Assembly: GCF_026537325.1 (NCBI RefSeq)
Contig: NZ_JAFNMJ010000002.1
Coordinates: 248,001-312,000 of the forward strand
Reading direction: 5' to 3'
Source: Bifidobacterium sp. B4142
Lineage (GTDB): Bacteria; Actinomycetota; Actinomycetes; Actinomycetales; Bifidobacteriaceae
Length of the DNA stretch: 64,000 nucleotides
Position numbers and translations under genes: made by a program
The notes under the pieces: generated by a model
Told to the model about the DNA's origin: nothing
Databases searched by the model: none
What the model saw: the letters and a program-made list of their open reading frames with translations, nothing else
Part shown: in pieces, positions 1-8,669 of the stretch
Layout of the letters: each line of letters opens with the position of its first letter
How positions within the stretch are numbered: position 1 is the stretch's first letter

Positions 1-2
1 GA

Positions 3-263
3 GACTATCCGCATTCCGACCTGCTGGCGGAGGCTGCCTTCAGGGTCAGCCCTGATCCGGACCTATCCGCGATGATGGAGCAGGTCAGCACCCGTCTGAG
101 CACGGTTGGGAATGCAGAGGGAAGAGTATTGACCGATGACAATGCGCCGGTGGAACTGCTGGGCATGCATGCCATCGACAGGATCATCAGCAGGGAGGCC
201 GGACCCTACCGACGGATTCTTCAGCAAGAGGGGATTCAAGGGCTGGTCCGGGAGCTCTCTTGA
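3..263 (+). CDS. C-terminal part of fused MFS/spermidine synthase-like protein (5' end outside window)
   Basis: Reading frame 3 is open from the first base of the window to the TGA at 261-263, so only the last 86 residues are visible. The stretch LTDDNAPVELLGM matches the 'TDD-x-APVE' signature near the C-terminus of spermidine synthase-like Rossmann methyltransferase domains. In bifidobacteria such domains are often fused behind a multi-spanning membrane part (fused MFS/spermidine synthase); that part, if present, lies upstream. True polyamine synthesis is not implied, because many of these proteins lack the substrate residues. The call rests on one motif and is moderate. It is followed by 110 bases without a gene before xerD. 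Confidence 0.5.
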   Translation, partial: DYPHSDLLAEAAFRVSPDPDLSAMMEQVSTRLSTVGNAEGRVLTDDNAPVELLGMHAIDRIISREAGPYRRILQQEGIQGLVRELS

Positions 264-373
264 GCGGTCGCGGCAATACCGAGCGCGTCGGAAGCATGGA
301 AACAGGGGGAGTGGAGCGTTAGAATGTGGCCTACAGACCAGCACTGATGAAGAGAACCGGAGGTTAAGCGGTA

Positions 374-1303
374 GTGGACGGTGATCATCAGGAGGGGCTG
401 ACCGCCCTGCTGGATCAGTTCCTGGCCTATACCGGGCTGGAGCGGGGTCTAGCCCCTGCCACGGTCAAGGCCTACAAGTCCGATCTGACCATGTACATCA
501 ATTGGCTATCCGCTCGAGGCATCACCAACCTGGAACAGATCAAGACCGCCGATGTGGAGGGTTTCCTGGCCCATCTGGCCGATGAAAGTCCAGCCAGCCG
601 CTCCCGAAGGATGGCCGCCGTCCATGAGTGGCACCGGTTCGCCCTCAAGCAGGGGGTGACCGACCAGGATGTCTCCCGTACCGTCAAGGCTCCCAAGGGC
701 ACCTCGGTCCTGCCCGATGTGTTGGACGTGGACCAGGTGGCCCGGCTGCTGGATGTGGCTGCCATGGGCGGGTCCAAGGATCCGGTGGTCCTGCGGGACA
801 AGGCCCTGCTGGAGTTTATGTACGCCACCGGCTGCCGGGTCTCGGAGGCCGTCGGCACCGACTTGGAGGACATGGACCTTAACGAGCGGGTGGTCCGTCT
901 GACCGGCAAGGGCGACAAGCAACGTCTGGTGCCCATGGGCTTCTACGCCTGCCAGGCCATGCAGGCCTACCTGAATCTGGGACGGTCCAGCCTGTGCGAT
1001 CGGGCCACCAAGGGCAGGGAGCTGCGTGCCGTCTTCCTCAACAAGCGGGGCAAGCGGCTGACCAGGCAGACCGTCTGGCAGGTGGTCAGGGATGCCGGAC
1101 GCCGGGCGGGCCTGAACAGACCACTGCACCCCCACACCCTGCGGCACTCCTTCGCCACTCATCTGCTGGAGGGAGGCGCCGATGTGCGTTCGGTTCAGGA
1201 GCTGCTGGGCCACGCCTCGGTGACCACAACCCAGATTTACACACACGTCAGCCCCCAGGCCCTGATGGAGACCTACCAGACGGCCCATCCTCGCGCTCGC
1301 TGA
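374..1303 (+). CDS. xerD: Tyrosine recombinase XerD
   Basis: Site-specific recombinase of 309 aa that, with XerC, resolves chromosome dimers at dif, normally activated by FtsK at the septum. The N-terminal SAM-like core-binding domain (about residues 8-90) carries the typical TVKAYKSDL start. The catalytic domain has the full tyrosine recombinase set: R155 (GCRVSEAV), K179 (GKGDKQR), H254 and R257 (HTLRH), H280 (LGHAS) and the nucleophile Y289 (QIYTH). The start is a GTG at 374; the only possible purine-rich site is weak. The neighbours parA-scpA-scpB are the usual actinobacterial context of xerD, which is why this copy is called XerD and the one at 8670 XerC. No phage or integron genes are nearby, so it is the housekeeping enzyme. 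Confidence 0.9.
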   Translation: MDGDHQEGLTALLDQFLAYTGLERGLAPATVKAYKSDLTMYINWLSARGITNLEQIKTADVEGFLAHLADESPASRSRRMAAVHEWHRFALKQGVTDQDVSRTVKAPKGTSVLPDVLDVDQVARLLDVAAMGGSKDPVVLRDKALLEFMYATGCRVSEAVGTDLEDMDLNERVVRLTGKGDKQRLVPMGFYACQAMQAYLNLGRSSLCDRATKGRELRAVFLNKRGKRLTRQTVWQVVRDAGRRAGLNRPLHPHTLRHSFATHLLEGGADVRSVQELLGHASVTTTQIYTHVSPQALMETYQTAHPRAR

Positions 1304-1348
1304 CCCGCCAACCCGCGAATGCGGTCGGAAACTTGATAGGGTAGAAGC

Positions 1349-2188
1349 ATGCCTACGGATTTGTTAGGGCGCGAGTATGAGACGTTCGCTGCCCCGGAGC
1401 CTTTGAAACAGCACGGCCCGGCCCGTGTTCTCGCCATGTGCAACCAAAAGGGCGGCGTGGGCAAGACCACCTCATCCATCAATATCGCCGGGTCCCTGTG
1501 CCAGTACGGGCGACGGGTGCTGATCGTGGACTTCGACCCCCAGGGCGCGGCCACCGTGGGTCTGGGCATCAATGCCAACAGCGTGGATAACACCATTTAC
1601 ACCGCCATGTTCGACACCTCTCTGGATGTCCATGAGGTGGTCCGGCACACCCGTTTCGACGGCCTGGACATCATCCCGGCCAACATCGATCTGTCGGCCG
1701 CCGAGATTCAGCTGGTCACCGAGGTCGGCAGGGAACAGGCCCTGGCGGCCACCATCCGGCCCCTGCGGCAGGAGTATGACGCCATCATCATCGACTGCCA
1801 GCCCTCGCTCGGCCTGCTGACCGTCAACGCGCTGACTGCTGCGGATGGGGTCATCATTCCCGTGGCGGCCGAGTTCTTCGCTCTGCGCGGCGTGGCCCTG
1901 CTCATGCAATCCATAGAGAAGGTCCGCAGCCGCATCAACCCTGATCTGCAGATCTACGGGGTGCTGGTCACCATGTACACCAAGACCCTGCATTCGGACG
2001 AGGTGCTTCAGCGCATCTACGAGGCCTTCAAGGGCAAGGTCCTGCACCCCATCATCAGCCGGTCCATCAAGCTGCCCGATGCCACGGTGGCCGGCGAGCC
2101 CATCACCATGTTCGCCCCCGAGCACAAGACGGCCAAGGAGTATCGGGAGGTAGCCCGGGAGCTGATCGCCCGCGGCATCGTGGCGTGA
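1349..2188 (+). CDS. parA: ParA/Soj family chromosome-partitioning ATPase
   Basis: Walker-type cytoskeletal ATPase of 279 aa with the deviant P-loop KGGVGKTT at residues 34-41, switch I region DFDPQG and the DCQPSLGLLT stretch typical of the Soj/ParA family. It is the ParA copy associated with SMC-ScpAB rather than the one beside parB near the origin, as no ParB gene or parS site is visible here. It begins 45 bases after xerD and its stop overlaps the scpA start by 4 bases (GTGA), so the three downstream genes are translationally coupled. There is no clear ribosome-binding site; a TAGGGT hexamer at 1337-1342 sits 6 bases before the ATG, so a leaderless transcript is possible. Confidence 0.88.
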   Translation: MPTDLLGREYETFAAPEPLKQHGPARVLAMCNQKGGVGKTTSSINIAGSLCQYGRRVLIVDFDPQGAATVGLGINANSVDNTIYTAMFDTSLDVHEVVRHTRFDGLDIIPANIDLSAAEIQLVTEVGREQALAATIRPLRQEYDAIIIDCQPSLGLLTVNALTAADGVIIPVAAEFFALRGVALLMQSIEKVRSRINPDLQIYGVLVTMYTKTLHSDEVLQRIYEAFKGKVLHPIISRSIKLPDATVAGEPITMFAPEHKTAKEYREVARELIARGIVA

Positions 2189-2988
2189 GCGGATCAGCGG
2201 ACGGTTTCGCCGTCGACCTGGATGTCTACCAGGGACCCTTCGACCTGCTGCTGGGCATGCTGGCCAACCGCAAGCTCTCACTGACGGAGGTCTCCCTGGC
2301 CTCCATCACCGGGGAGTTTCTGGACTATGTGCGCACCCTGGACTTCAGTCAGGGATTGGACCAGGCCAGTGCCTTCCTGGATGTGGCCTCGGTGCTGGTC
2401 GAGGCCAAGAGCGCTGCCCTCCTGCCTGTGGAGGACGAGTCCATGCGCGACCAGGCCTCCATGGATGCCCTTCGGGAGCGTGATCTGCTCTTCGCCAGGC
2501 TCCTGCAGTACCGGGCCTTCAAGCAGGCGGGGCAAGACTTTCGAGCCAGGCTGGCCGCCAACTCGGGCCGCTACCCGCATCCCGGCCATCTGGAGCCCGA
2601 ACTCGCCCATCTGCTGCCTGATCTGGTCTGGACCCTGAAGCCGGAGGATCTGGCCCTGCTCTGCGCCAACGTCCTGGTTAATGCTCCGGCCTCCCAGGTT
2701 CGTCTGGACCAGCTGCACGTGCCCCTGGTCGACCTGAACAAGGAAGCCAAGCAGGTTCGCCAAGCCCTGCTGGTACAGCCCGGGCAGCCGGTGGCCTTCG
2801 CCGATCTGGTCGCCTCCTCCATGGGCCGCGCGCAGGTGGTGGCCCGATTCCTGGCCGTGCTTATTTTCTTTAGGCAGGAGCTGATCCAGTACCGTCAGGA
2901 TGGCCCTTACCAGCCGCTCTACCTGCGCTGGGTTGGGCCTACCCATGAGCCGGAAACGGTCTTGATCAGTGAGGGGGACTTCGCATGA
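2185..2988 (+). CDS. scpA: Segregation and condensation protein A
   Basis: Kleisin subunit (267 aa) that bridges the SMC ATPase heads and recruits ScpB in the bacterial condensin. The N-terminus shows the family signature VYQGPFDLLLGML followed by a helical SMC-neck-binding region; the C-terminal winged-helix part (roughly residues 200-255) contains the conserved FLAVLIFFRQ-type segment preceding the terminal strand. The GTG start at 2185 overlaps the parA stop by 4 bases, and the stop overlaps the scpB ATG by 4 bases. The length is usual for the family. Confidence 0.92.
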   Translation: MSGSADGFAVDLDVYQGPFDLLLGMLANRKLSLTEVSLASITGEFLDYVRTLDFSQGLDQASAFLDVASVLVEAKSAALLPVEDESMRDQASMDALRERDLLFARLLQYRAFKQAGQDFRARLAANSGRYPHPGHLEPELAHLLPDLVWTLKPEDLALLCANVLVNAPASQVRLDQLHVPLVDLNKEAKQVRQALLVQPGQPVAFADLVASSMGRAQVVARFLAVLIFFRQELIQYRQDGPYQPLYLRWVGPTHEPETVLISEGDFA

Positions 2989-3647
2989 GCCAAACCTCGG
3001 CTCCCGACACCCGTCCCGAATATGTGGACTTCGACGTACAGGACTTTCCGGGCGGACTTACCGCCTGCCTGGAGGCCATTTTGGTGGCCACGGACCGGCC
3101 GCTGACTGCAGAGGACTTCTCCCGGGTGCTGGCTGTGGATCCGGACCTGGTCAATGCCGCCCTGGAATCGTTGGCCGAGTCCTATAACGACCGAGGATTC
3201 GAACTGCGCCGGACCGCCCGGGGCTGGCAGCTGACCAGCCGGGCCGCCTACCAGCCCGTGGTGGAGGCCTTCGTCAAGGACGGCCAGACGGCACGCCTCT
3301 CCCAGGCGGCCCTGGAGGCCCTGGCCATCGTGGCCTACCGCCAGCCCATGACCCGTGCCCAGGTGGGCCAGATCCGCGGGGTCAACTCCGACGGGGTCAT
3401 CAGGGCCCTGCTGGTGCGCGGCCTGGTTCGCGAGGAGGGCCTGGACGAGCAGAACCATGCCGCCCTGCTGGTCACCACCGACCTCTTCCTTGAGCGGATG
3501 GGCTTGCAATCCTTAGAGGATCTGCCCTCCTTGGCCCCCTTCCTGCCCGACGAGGACTCGGCTCTGGCCCAGGCTCGCCAGGAGCTGTCCGGCCAGCTTC
3601 AGTCTCCGGATCCGGCCCAGGGTTCGCCCCGGGGCGAGGAGGAGTGA
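2985..3647 (+). CDS. scpB: Segregation and condensation protein B
   Basis: Partner of ScpA in the SMC-ScpAB complex, 220 aa, formed by two winged-helix domains. Recognisable elements are LTACLEAILVATDRPLT in the first domain and the very conserved QAALEALAIVAYRQPMTRAQVGQIRGVNSDGVI block (about residues 105-140) in the second. The tail after residue 190 is acidic and probably disordered. It is the last gene of the xerD-parA-scpA-scpB run; a 114-base gap to typA follows. Confidence 0.93.
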   Translation: MSQTSAPDTRPEYVDFDVQDFPGGLTACLEAILVATDRPLTAEDFSRVLAVDPDLVNAALESLAESYNDRGFELRRTARGWQLTSRAAYQPVVEAFVKDGQTARLSQAALEALAIVAYRQPMTRAQVGQIRGVNSDGVIRALLVRGLVREEGLDEQNHAALLVTTDLFLERMGLQSLEDLPSLAPFLPDEDSALAQARQELSGQLQSPDPAQGSPRGEEE

Positions 3648-3761
3648 ACGCCTGTCACACAAGGCGGTTACACTTGTCTCTGTTTGTCCGATTCCGGGAC
3701 CAAGCCAGCCGGCAGACAGGCCGGTAGGGGCATGGATAGCATTCACGAGAATGAGGTTTTG

Positions 3762-5681
3762 ATGGCGGTACGCGGCGATATACGAAATGTGGCGATTGTG
3801 GCACACGTTGACCACGGCAAGACCACCCTGGTCAACGCCATGCTGCAGCAGTCGCACGTCTTCTCCGAGCGGGAGGAGGTGCCCGACCGGGTCATGGATT
3901 CCAACGACCTGGAGAAGGAGAAGGGCATCACCATCCTGGCCAAGAACACCGCCGTCAAGTACACAGGTCCGCTGGCCGCCAAGCTGGGCGAGCCTGACGG
4001 CATCACCATCAACGTGGTGGACACCCCCGGCCATGCTGATTTCGGCGGCGAGGTGGAGCGTGGCATCTCCATGGTCGACGGCGTGGTTCTGCTGGTGGAC
4101 GCCTCCGAGGGGCCCCTGCCTCAGACCCGCTTCGTCCTGCGCAAGGCCCTGGAGGCCAAGCTGCCCGTCATCCTGGTCATCAACAAGACCGACCGTCCCG
4201 ATGCCCGCATCTCCGAGGTGGTCTCCGAGTCCACCGATCTGCTTCTGGGCCTGGCCCAGGATGTGAGCGAGGAGGGAGTGGATCTGGATCTGGATTCCCT
4301 CCTGGACCTGCCGGTCATCTACTGCGCAGCCAAGGCAGGTAAGGCCTCCGTCAACCAGCCCGCCGACGGCGCCGTGCCCGACAACGACGATCTGGAGCCC
4401 CTCTTCGAGGCCATCCTGACCAACATCCCCGCCCCGGAGTACGAGGAGGGTGCCCCTCTGCAGGCCCATGTGACCAACATCGACGCCTCCGACTACCTGG
4501 GCCGTCTGGGTCTGGTGCGCATCTACAACGGCACCCTGAACAAGGGTCGCCAGTACGGCCTGTCACGCGTGGACGGGTCCATCGAGAACTTCAAGCTGAC
4601 CGAGATTCTGCGCACCAAGGGCCTGCAGCGCTCGCCGGTGGACGAGGCCGGCCCCGGTGACATCGTGGCTGTGGCCGGCGTGGAGGACATCATGATCGGC
4701 GAGACCATCGTCGACCAGGACGACCCCCGCCCCCTGCCTCTGATCCACGTTGACGATCCGGCCGTCTCCATGACCTTCGGCACCAACGACTCGCCCTTGG
4801 CCGGCACCGAGGGCAAGGATCACAAGCTGACCGCCCGTATGCTCAAGGACCGTCTGGACCGCGAGCTGATCGGCAACGTCTCCATCAAGGTGTTGCCCAC
4901 CGACCGGCCCGATGCCTGGGAGGTCCAGGGTCGTGGCGAGCTGGCCCTGGCCATCCTGGCCGAGCAGATGCGCCGCGAGGGCTACGAGCTGACCGTAGGC
5001 CGCCCCCAGGTGGTCACCAAGACCGTGGACGGCAAGCTTCAGGAGCCTATGGAATCCGACACCATCGACGTGCCCGAGGAGTACATGGGCGCAGTCACCC
5101 AGCTCATGGCCGATCGCAAGGGCCGCATGGAGACCATGACCAACCACGGCTCCGGCTGGGTCAGGATGCAGTTCACCGTGCCCTCCCGTGGCCTCCTGGG
5201 CTTCCGCACAGCCCTGTTGACCGCCACCCGCGGCACCGGCATCTCCTCGTCGATCTCCGCCGGCTACGCCCCTTGGGCGGGCGACATCAAGACCCGGCAG
5301 AACGGATCCATGGTCTCCGACCGCTCGGGCAAGGCCAGCCCCTATGCCATGCAGAAGCTCCAGGCCCGTGGCGAGTTCTTTGTCAAGCCCCAGTCGCCCG
5401 TCTACGAGGGGCAGATCGTGGGCATCAACAACAAGCCCGGCGACCTGGACATCAACATCACCCTGGAGAAGCACATGACCAACATGCGTTCCTCCACCGC
5501 CGATGTGCTGGAGACCCTGACCCCGCCCATCGACATGAGCCTGGAGGAGTCCTTGGACTTCGCCAACGATGACGAGTGCGTGGAGGTGACTCCCGAGTCC
5601 ATCCGCGTGCGCAAGATCATCCTGGACAGAGATGCCTGGTACAAGTGGAACGCCCGCCAGCGCAGGGCCAACAAGAAGTAA
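3762..5681 (+). CDS. typA: Translational GTPase TypA/BipA
   Basis: Ribosome-associated EF-G-like GTPase involved in 50S assembly and stress adaptation. The 639-aa protein starts MAVRGDIRNVAIVAHVDHGKTT: G1 AHVDHGKTT, switch region EKGITI, G3 DTPGHADFGGEV and G4 NKTD are all present, followed by domain II, the EF-G-like domain III/V and the BipA-specific C-terminal domain (EYMGAV, GLLGFRTALLTATRG, SPVYEGQIVGI). The frame is open upstream to 3684, but ATG 3762 is preferred because GAGG lies about 6 bases upstream and it gives the family N-terminus. It is probably a single-gene unit ending at the hairpin at 5703. Confidence 0.93.
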   Translation: MAVRGDIRNVAIVAHVDHGKTTLVNAMLQQSHVFSEREEVPDRVMDSNDLEKEKGITILAKNTAVKYTGPLAAKLGEPDGITINVVDTPGHADFGGEVERGISMVDGVVLLVDASEGPLPQTRFVLRKALEAKLPVILVINKTDRPDARISEVVSESTDLLLGLAQDVSEEGVDLDLDSLLDLPVIYCAAKAGKASVNQPADGAVPDNDDLEPLFEAILTNIPAPEYEEGAPLQAHVTNIDASDYLGRLGLVRIYNGTLNKGRQYGLSRVDGSIENFKLTEILRTKGLQRSPVDEAGPGDIVAVAGVEDIMIGETIVDQDDPRPLPLIHVDDPAVSMTFGTNDSPLAGTEGKDHKLTARMLKDRLDRELIGNVSIKVLPTDRPDAWEVQGRGELALAILAEQMRREGYELTVGRPQVVTKTVDGKLQEPMESDTIDVPEEYMGAVTQLMADRKGRMETMTNHGSGWVRMQFTVPSRGLLGFRTALLTATRGTGISSSISAGYAPWAGDIKTRQNGSMVSDRSGKASPYAMQKLQARGEFFVKPQSPVYEGQIVGINNKPGDLDINITLEKHMTNMRSSTADVLETLTPPIDMSLEESLDFANDDECVEVTPESIRVRKIILDRDAWYKWNARQRRANKK

Positions 5682-5702
5682 ACCCGCTCTCACAATCAGA
5701 AC

Positions 5703-5746
5703 AGTCCGACCCGGCCGCCCCACGGTGACCGGGTCGGACTAGTCTT
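5703..5746 (+). terminator. Rho-independent-like terminator of typA
   Basis: A perfect 12-bp inverted repeat, AGTCCGACCCGG (5703-5714) and CCGGGTCGGACT (5729-5740), with a 14-base loop, followed by AGTCTT. The T run is short. It lies 21 bases after the typA stop and just before the next gene's start. Confidence 0.65.
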
Positions 5747-5752
5747 GAACCC

Positions 5753-6217
5753 ATGAAGTCTCAGGTTTCCAAATCCAAGGACCAGGCCCCCTCCCATTCG
5801 ACCGGGGAGTCAGGCATGGCGAGCCCCTTCCGTTGCCTGTTGGGCCTGCCCATCGGCCTGGCGGTGGGCGTGCTGGGAACCCTGGTCCAGCGCTCCGGGG
5901 CCGCTCAGGGTCTGCCCTGGGGGATGGTCCTGGCCTATCTGCTGGTGGCCCTGGCCGCCTGGTGGGTCCGTTGCGACAGCGGCACCATGGGTCTGGCACT
6001 GCATTTGGTGGCCTCGACGGTCATGGTTTGGCTGCTCTCCATGCGCGGACCGGGCGGCGATGTGCTCATGCCCTACGCCAACTTTCCTACATTCTTTGCC
6101 AAGTATGCGGTCTTCCTCTGGATGGGCGGGCTGGTCCTGATTCAGACCCTGGCCATCTGCCTGCCGGCCTCCTGGTTTGCCGACGGCCCCCTGCGCCGTC
6201 AGGGGCGACCAGTATGA
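5753..6217 (+). CDS. Small multi-spanning membrane protein (DUF6113-like)
   Basis: A 154-aa protein with a polar N-terminus of about 24 residues and four predicted membrane segments (roughly residues 25-46, 53-72, 78-97 and 117-142). No catalytic or binding motif is visible. It resembles short actinobacterial membrane proteins of the DUF6113 type, but that is from memory of pattern only. The stop overlaps the pheA ATG by 4 bases, so it heads a translationally coupled unit with pheA-tyrA; a functional link to aromatic amino acid synthesis is not otherwise supported. There is no ribosome-binding site; a TAGTCT hexamer ends 7 bases before the ATG. Confidence 0.7.
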   Translation: MKSQVSKSKDQAPSHSTGESGMASPFRCLLGLPIGLAVGVLGTLVQRSGAAQGLPWGMVLAYLLVALAAWWVRCDSGTMGLALHLVASTVMVWLLSMRGPGGDVLMPYANFPTFFAKYAVFLWMGGLVLIQTLAICLPASWFADGPLRRQGRPV

Positions 6218-7200
6218 GTCAGGATTCGTCAGGAAAGCCGGCGACTGTGCCCGACCGGGTCTCCCTGTACTTCCTGGGTCCCGAGGGAACCTTCACCCAT
6301 CAGGCCGCCCTTGAGGCCGCCAACCTCATGGAGACAAGGCTGGGTTGCCAGGCTGACTTGCGCCCCTGCCCGGATGCGGCTGGCATCGTGGCCGCCGTGG
6401 AGGAGGGCCGAGGCTGGGGAGTGCTGGCCTGGGAGAACAACGTGGAGGGCCATGTGGTGCCCAACATGGACGCCCTGATCGACGCTCAAGCGGTAGCGGG
6501 CTTCGGCATGGTCCGTCTGCCCATCGTCTTTGACGCCTTCGTCCGGGCCGACCATGGCCCCCTGGACCAGGTCGCTGCACATCCCCACGGCCTGGCCCAG
6601 TGCAAGGGCTTCATCAAAGAGACCGGCCTCAATCCCGTGACAGCCAACTCCAACGCCGCTGCCTGCCGTGATCTGGGCCCCAACCAGGTGGCTCTGGGGC
6701 CGCGCATCTGCGGAAGCCTCTATGGACTGGAGACCTATCGGCGCGAGGTGCAGGACTATCAGGGGGCCCGCACCGACTTCCTGCTGCTGGCTCCCCGGGA
6801 TCAGGCCGCCCGGCTGGCACGGCGTCTGGCGCCGGGCGGGGATTTCGAGTCCATCGTCACCTTCATTCCCCTGAACACCGGGCCGGGCGTGCTGGCCAAC
6901 CTGCTGGACCGCCTGCGCGATGCGGGCCTGAACATGACCTCATTCATGTCCCGGCCCATCAAGGGGCACGACGGGACCTACAGCTTCGTAGCCAGCATTG
7001 ACGCCGCACCGTGGCAGAAGGGTCTGCATCAGGTGCTGGCCGACCTGCTGGACAAGGGGGACTGGCTCAAGACACTGGCGGTCCATCCGCGCACCCCGCA
7101 TCCAGCGCCCCCCATCCGCGAATGGATGCTGCCCAGGGCGGGGGCCTTCCGGGGTGAGGACCCCGATTCCGAGACGATCAGCAAGGAGTTGTTATGGTAG
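6214..7200 (+). CDS. pheA: Prephenate dehydratase
   Basis: Converts prephenate to phenylpyruvate in phenylalanine synthesis. The 328-aa protein has the PDT catalytic domain (FLGPEGTFTHQAAL near residue 20, WENNVEGHV near 75, ARTDFLLLAP near 190, where TDF stands for the usual TRF) and a C-terminal ACT regulatory domain (PGVLANLLDRLRDAGLNM, then MSRP, about residues 210-290) that normally binds phenylalanine for feedback inhibition. The frame is open far upstream (to 5833), but the ATG at 6214, overlapping the previous stop as ATGA, is the natural start. Its stop overlaps the tyrA start by 7 bases. Confidence 0.92.
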   Translation: MSQDSSGKPATVPDRVSLYFLGPEGTFTHQAALEAANLMETRLGCQADLRPCPDAAGIVAAVEEGRGWGVLAWENNVEGHVVPNMDALIDAQAVAGFGMVRLPIVFDAFVRADHGPLDQVAAHPHGLAQCKGFIKETGLNPVTANSNAAACRDLGPNQVALGPRICGSLYGLETYRREVQDYQGARTDFLLLAPRDQAARLARRLAPGGDFESIVTFIPLNTGPGVLANLLDRLRDAGLNMTSFMSRPIKGHDGTYSFVASIDAAPWQKGLHQVLADLLDKGDWLKTLAVHPRTPHPAPPIREWMLPRAGAFRGEDPDSETISKELLW

Positions 7201-8303
7201 ATGAATCCGCGCCCTTCTCACACATGGACCTGTCCGGTCCCGAGCACATGCATCCCATGGCAGGCATGGCCGCCTCGCCGGTGCTGACCTCGGCCCACAA
7301 GATCGCCGTGGCAGGGCTGGGCCTGATCGGCGGATCGCTAGCCCGCCGTCTGGCTGCCCGGGGCCGGTTCGTGATCGCCTGGAACCATAATGACCGTCCC
7401 TATGAGCAGGCCCGCAGCCAGGGGATCCATTGCGTGGACACCCTGGAAGAGCTGGCCAAGGGCAAAGCAGACGTGCTGGTGCTGGCCACCCCCTTGCGGG
7501 CCATGCCCGAGGTGCTCAAGGCCCTGGCTCCGGTGCTGACCCGGGGCACCACCCTGACCGACGTGGGCAGTGTCAAGGGTCCGGTCCGCCAGCAGGTCGA
7601 ACAGGCCGGTCTGGCCGATCGTTATGTAGGCGCCCATCCCATGGCCGGCAGCGAGGGCTCCGGTTACGAGGACTCGGACCCGGCCCTCCTGGAAGATGCC
7701 CTCTGGGCCCTCTGCGTCGATGAGCATACGGACTACAGCCGCTTTTTGACTGTGGCTGACATGGTCACCCAGGGGCTGGGCAACCGGCTGATTGTCCTGG
7801 ACGATGCCACCCATGACCGGGCCGCGGCACTGATCTCGCACATGCCCCATGCGGTGGCCACCGCCCTGGCCAACATGCTGGCCACATCGCCTGACCGCCG
7901 TGTGGCCTCGGCCCTGGCGGCCGGATCCTGGCGTGACATGACCCGGGTGGCCCTGACCGATCCTGAGCGGACCCGGGCCATGGTGGAGGAGAACTCCGAC
8001 CAGGTGGCCGACCTTCTGGATGACTTGGCCGAGAATCTGCAGGGCATGGCCTCCCTCTTGCGGAACCAGGAGCCGGCGGCCGATAAAAAGCGCCAGGACT
8101 TCTTCCTCCAGGCGGACCCCTTCCGGCGTTACAAGGCCGCCCTGGGCGACCAGGAGCAGATGTCCACCACCGACCTTGAGCTGGATCCGCAGGAGGGCAA
8201 CTGGCGTCAGGAGCTGCTGGATTCGGCCCTGCGCGGCGAGCAGGTCTCGGCCTTCCTGACCACCAGCCGGGCCCGGGTGCTGCACCCTCCGGTCATCGAC
8301 TGA
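7194..8303 (+). CDS. tyrA: Prephenate dehydrogenase
   Basis: NAD(P)-dependent oxidative decarboxylation of prephenate (or the equivalent arogenate reaction) towards tyrosine. The 369-aa protein has the Rossmann motif GLGLIGGSLA at residues 41-50, VGSVKGP near 122, and the catalytic-loop pattern GAHPMAGSEGSGYE near 143. The dimerisation domain follows (HMPHAVATALANML, AAGSWRDMTRVALTDP). The first 24-30 residues are not conserved and a shorter start at an internal ATG is possible. It is coupled to pheA by a 7-base overlap, so phenylalanine and tyrosine branches are co-expressed. Its 3' end overlaps the oppositely oriented gene at 8293 by 11 bases. Confidence 0.9.
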   Translation: MVDESAPFSHMDLSGPEHMHPMAGMAASPVLTSAHKIAVAGLGLIGGSLARRLAARGRFVIAWNHNDRPYEQARSQGIHCVDTLEELAKGKADVLVLATPLRAMPEVLKALAPVLTRGTTLTDVGSVKGPVRQQVEQAGLADRYVGAHPMAGSEGSGYEDSDPALLEDALWALCVDEHTDYSRFLTVADMVTQGLGNRLIVLDDATHDRAAALISHMPHAVATALANMLATSPDRRVASALAAGSWRDMTRVALTDPERTRAMVEENSDQVADLLDDLAENLQGMASLLRNQEPAADKKRQDFFLQADPFRRYKAALGDQEQMSTTDLELDPQEGNWRQELLDSALRGEQVSAFLTTSRARVLHPPVID

Positions 8304-8571
8304 GATCAGGTGGGTCCGGGCGGGGCGAACGGCGTTCCGGGACCGGCTTCAGTGCCACCATGTCTGCCGCTTGCAGGGTCACACGTTCCCCGGGACGCGA
8401 CCCATTGGCCGCCGGGTCCCTGTCCAGGATCAGCCGCCGTCCGTCCCAGTCGACCGCATGGCCCACGTAGTCGCGGAACTTGGGCCTTCCGTCTTCCGGG
8501 TCCGGTCCCAGGGCAATCCTGACCACCAGCCGCGCTCCGGCCGGTATGGTTGCTGGCAAACGCATGGCCAT
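8293..8571 (-). CDS. Small SH3-like conserved protein (DUF6725-like)
   Basis: A 92-aa protein reading MAMRLPATIPAGARLVVRIAL, followed by RDYVGHAVDWDGRRLILDRD and a terminal VALKPVPER. This order of short beta strands ending in V-x-x-KPVP resembles the N-terminal SH3-like barrel that precedes GNAT domains in actinobacteria, here as a standalone protein. It also fits a bifidobacterial family I know as DUF6725. Function is unknown. GGAGG lies upstream of two candidate ATGs (8571 and 8565). It is divergent from xerC, and its 3' end overlaps that of tyrA tail to tail. Confidence 0.72.
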   Translation of the reverse strand: MAMRLPATIPAGARLVVRIALGPDPEDGRPKFRDYVGHAVDWDGRRLILDRDPAANGSRPGERVTLQAADMVALKPVPERRSPRPDPPDLSR

Positions 8572-8669
8572 CCACCTCCGGGGTCAGTATCGCCTGCGGC
8601 TGCGACGAGGGTTAAAGCGCCTAGACTGTATTGCACATGCTGCACAGCCAAGCGAAGGGAGCGCCCGTA

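Noticed and set aside
5833-6213. 127-codon extension of the prephenate dehydratase frame
   Set aside because: It lies inside the preceding membrane protein gene in another frame, is Arg/Pro/Gly-rich like a shadow frame, and the ATGA-coupled start at 6214 gives the normal family N-terminus.
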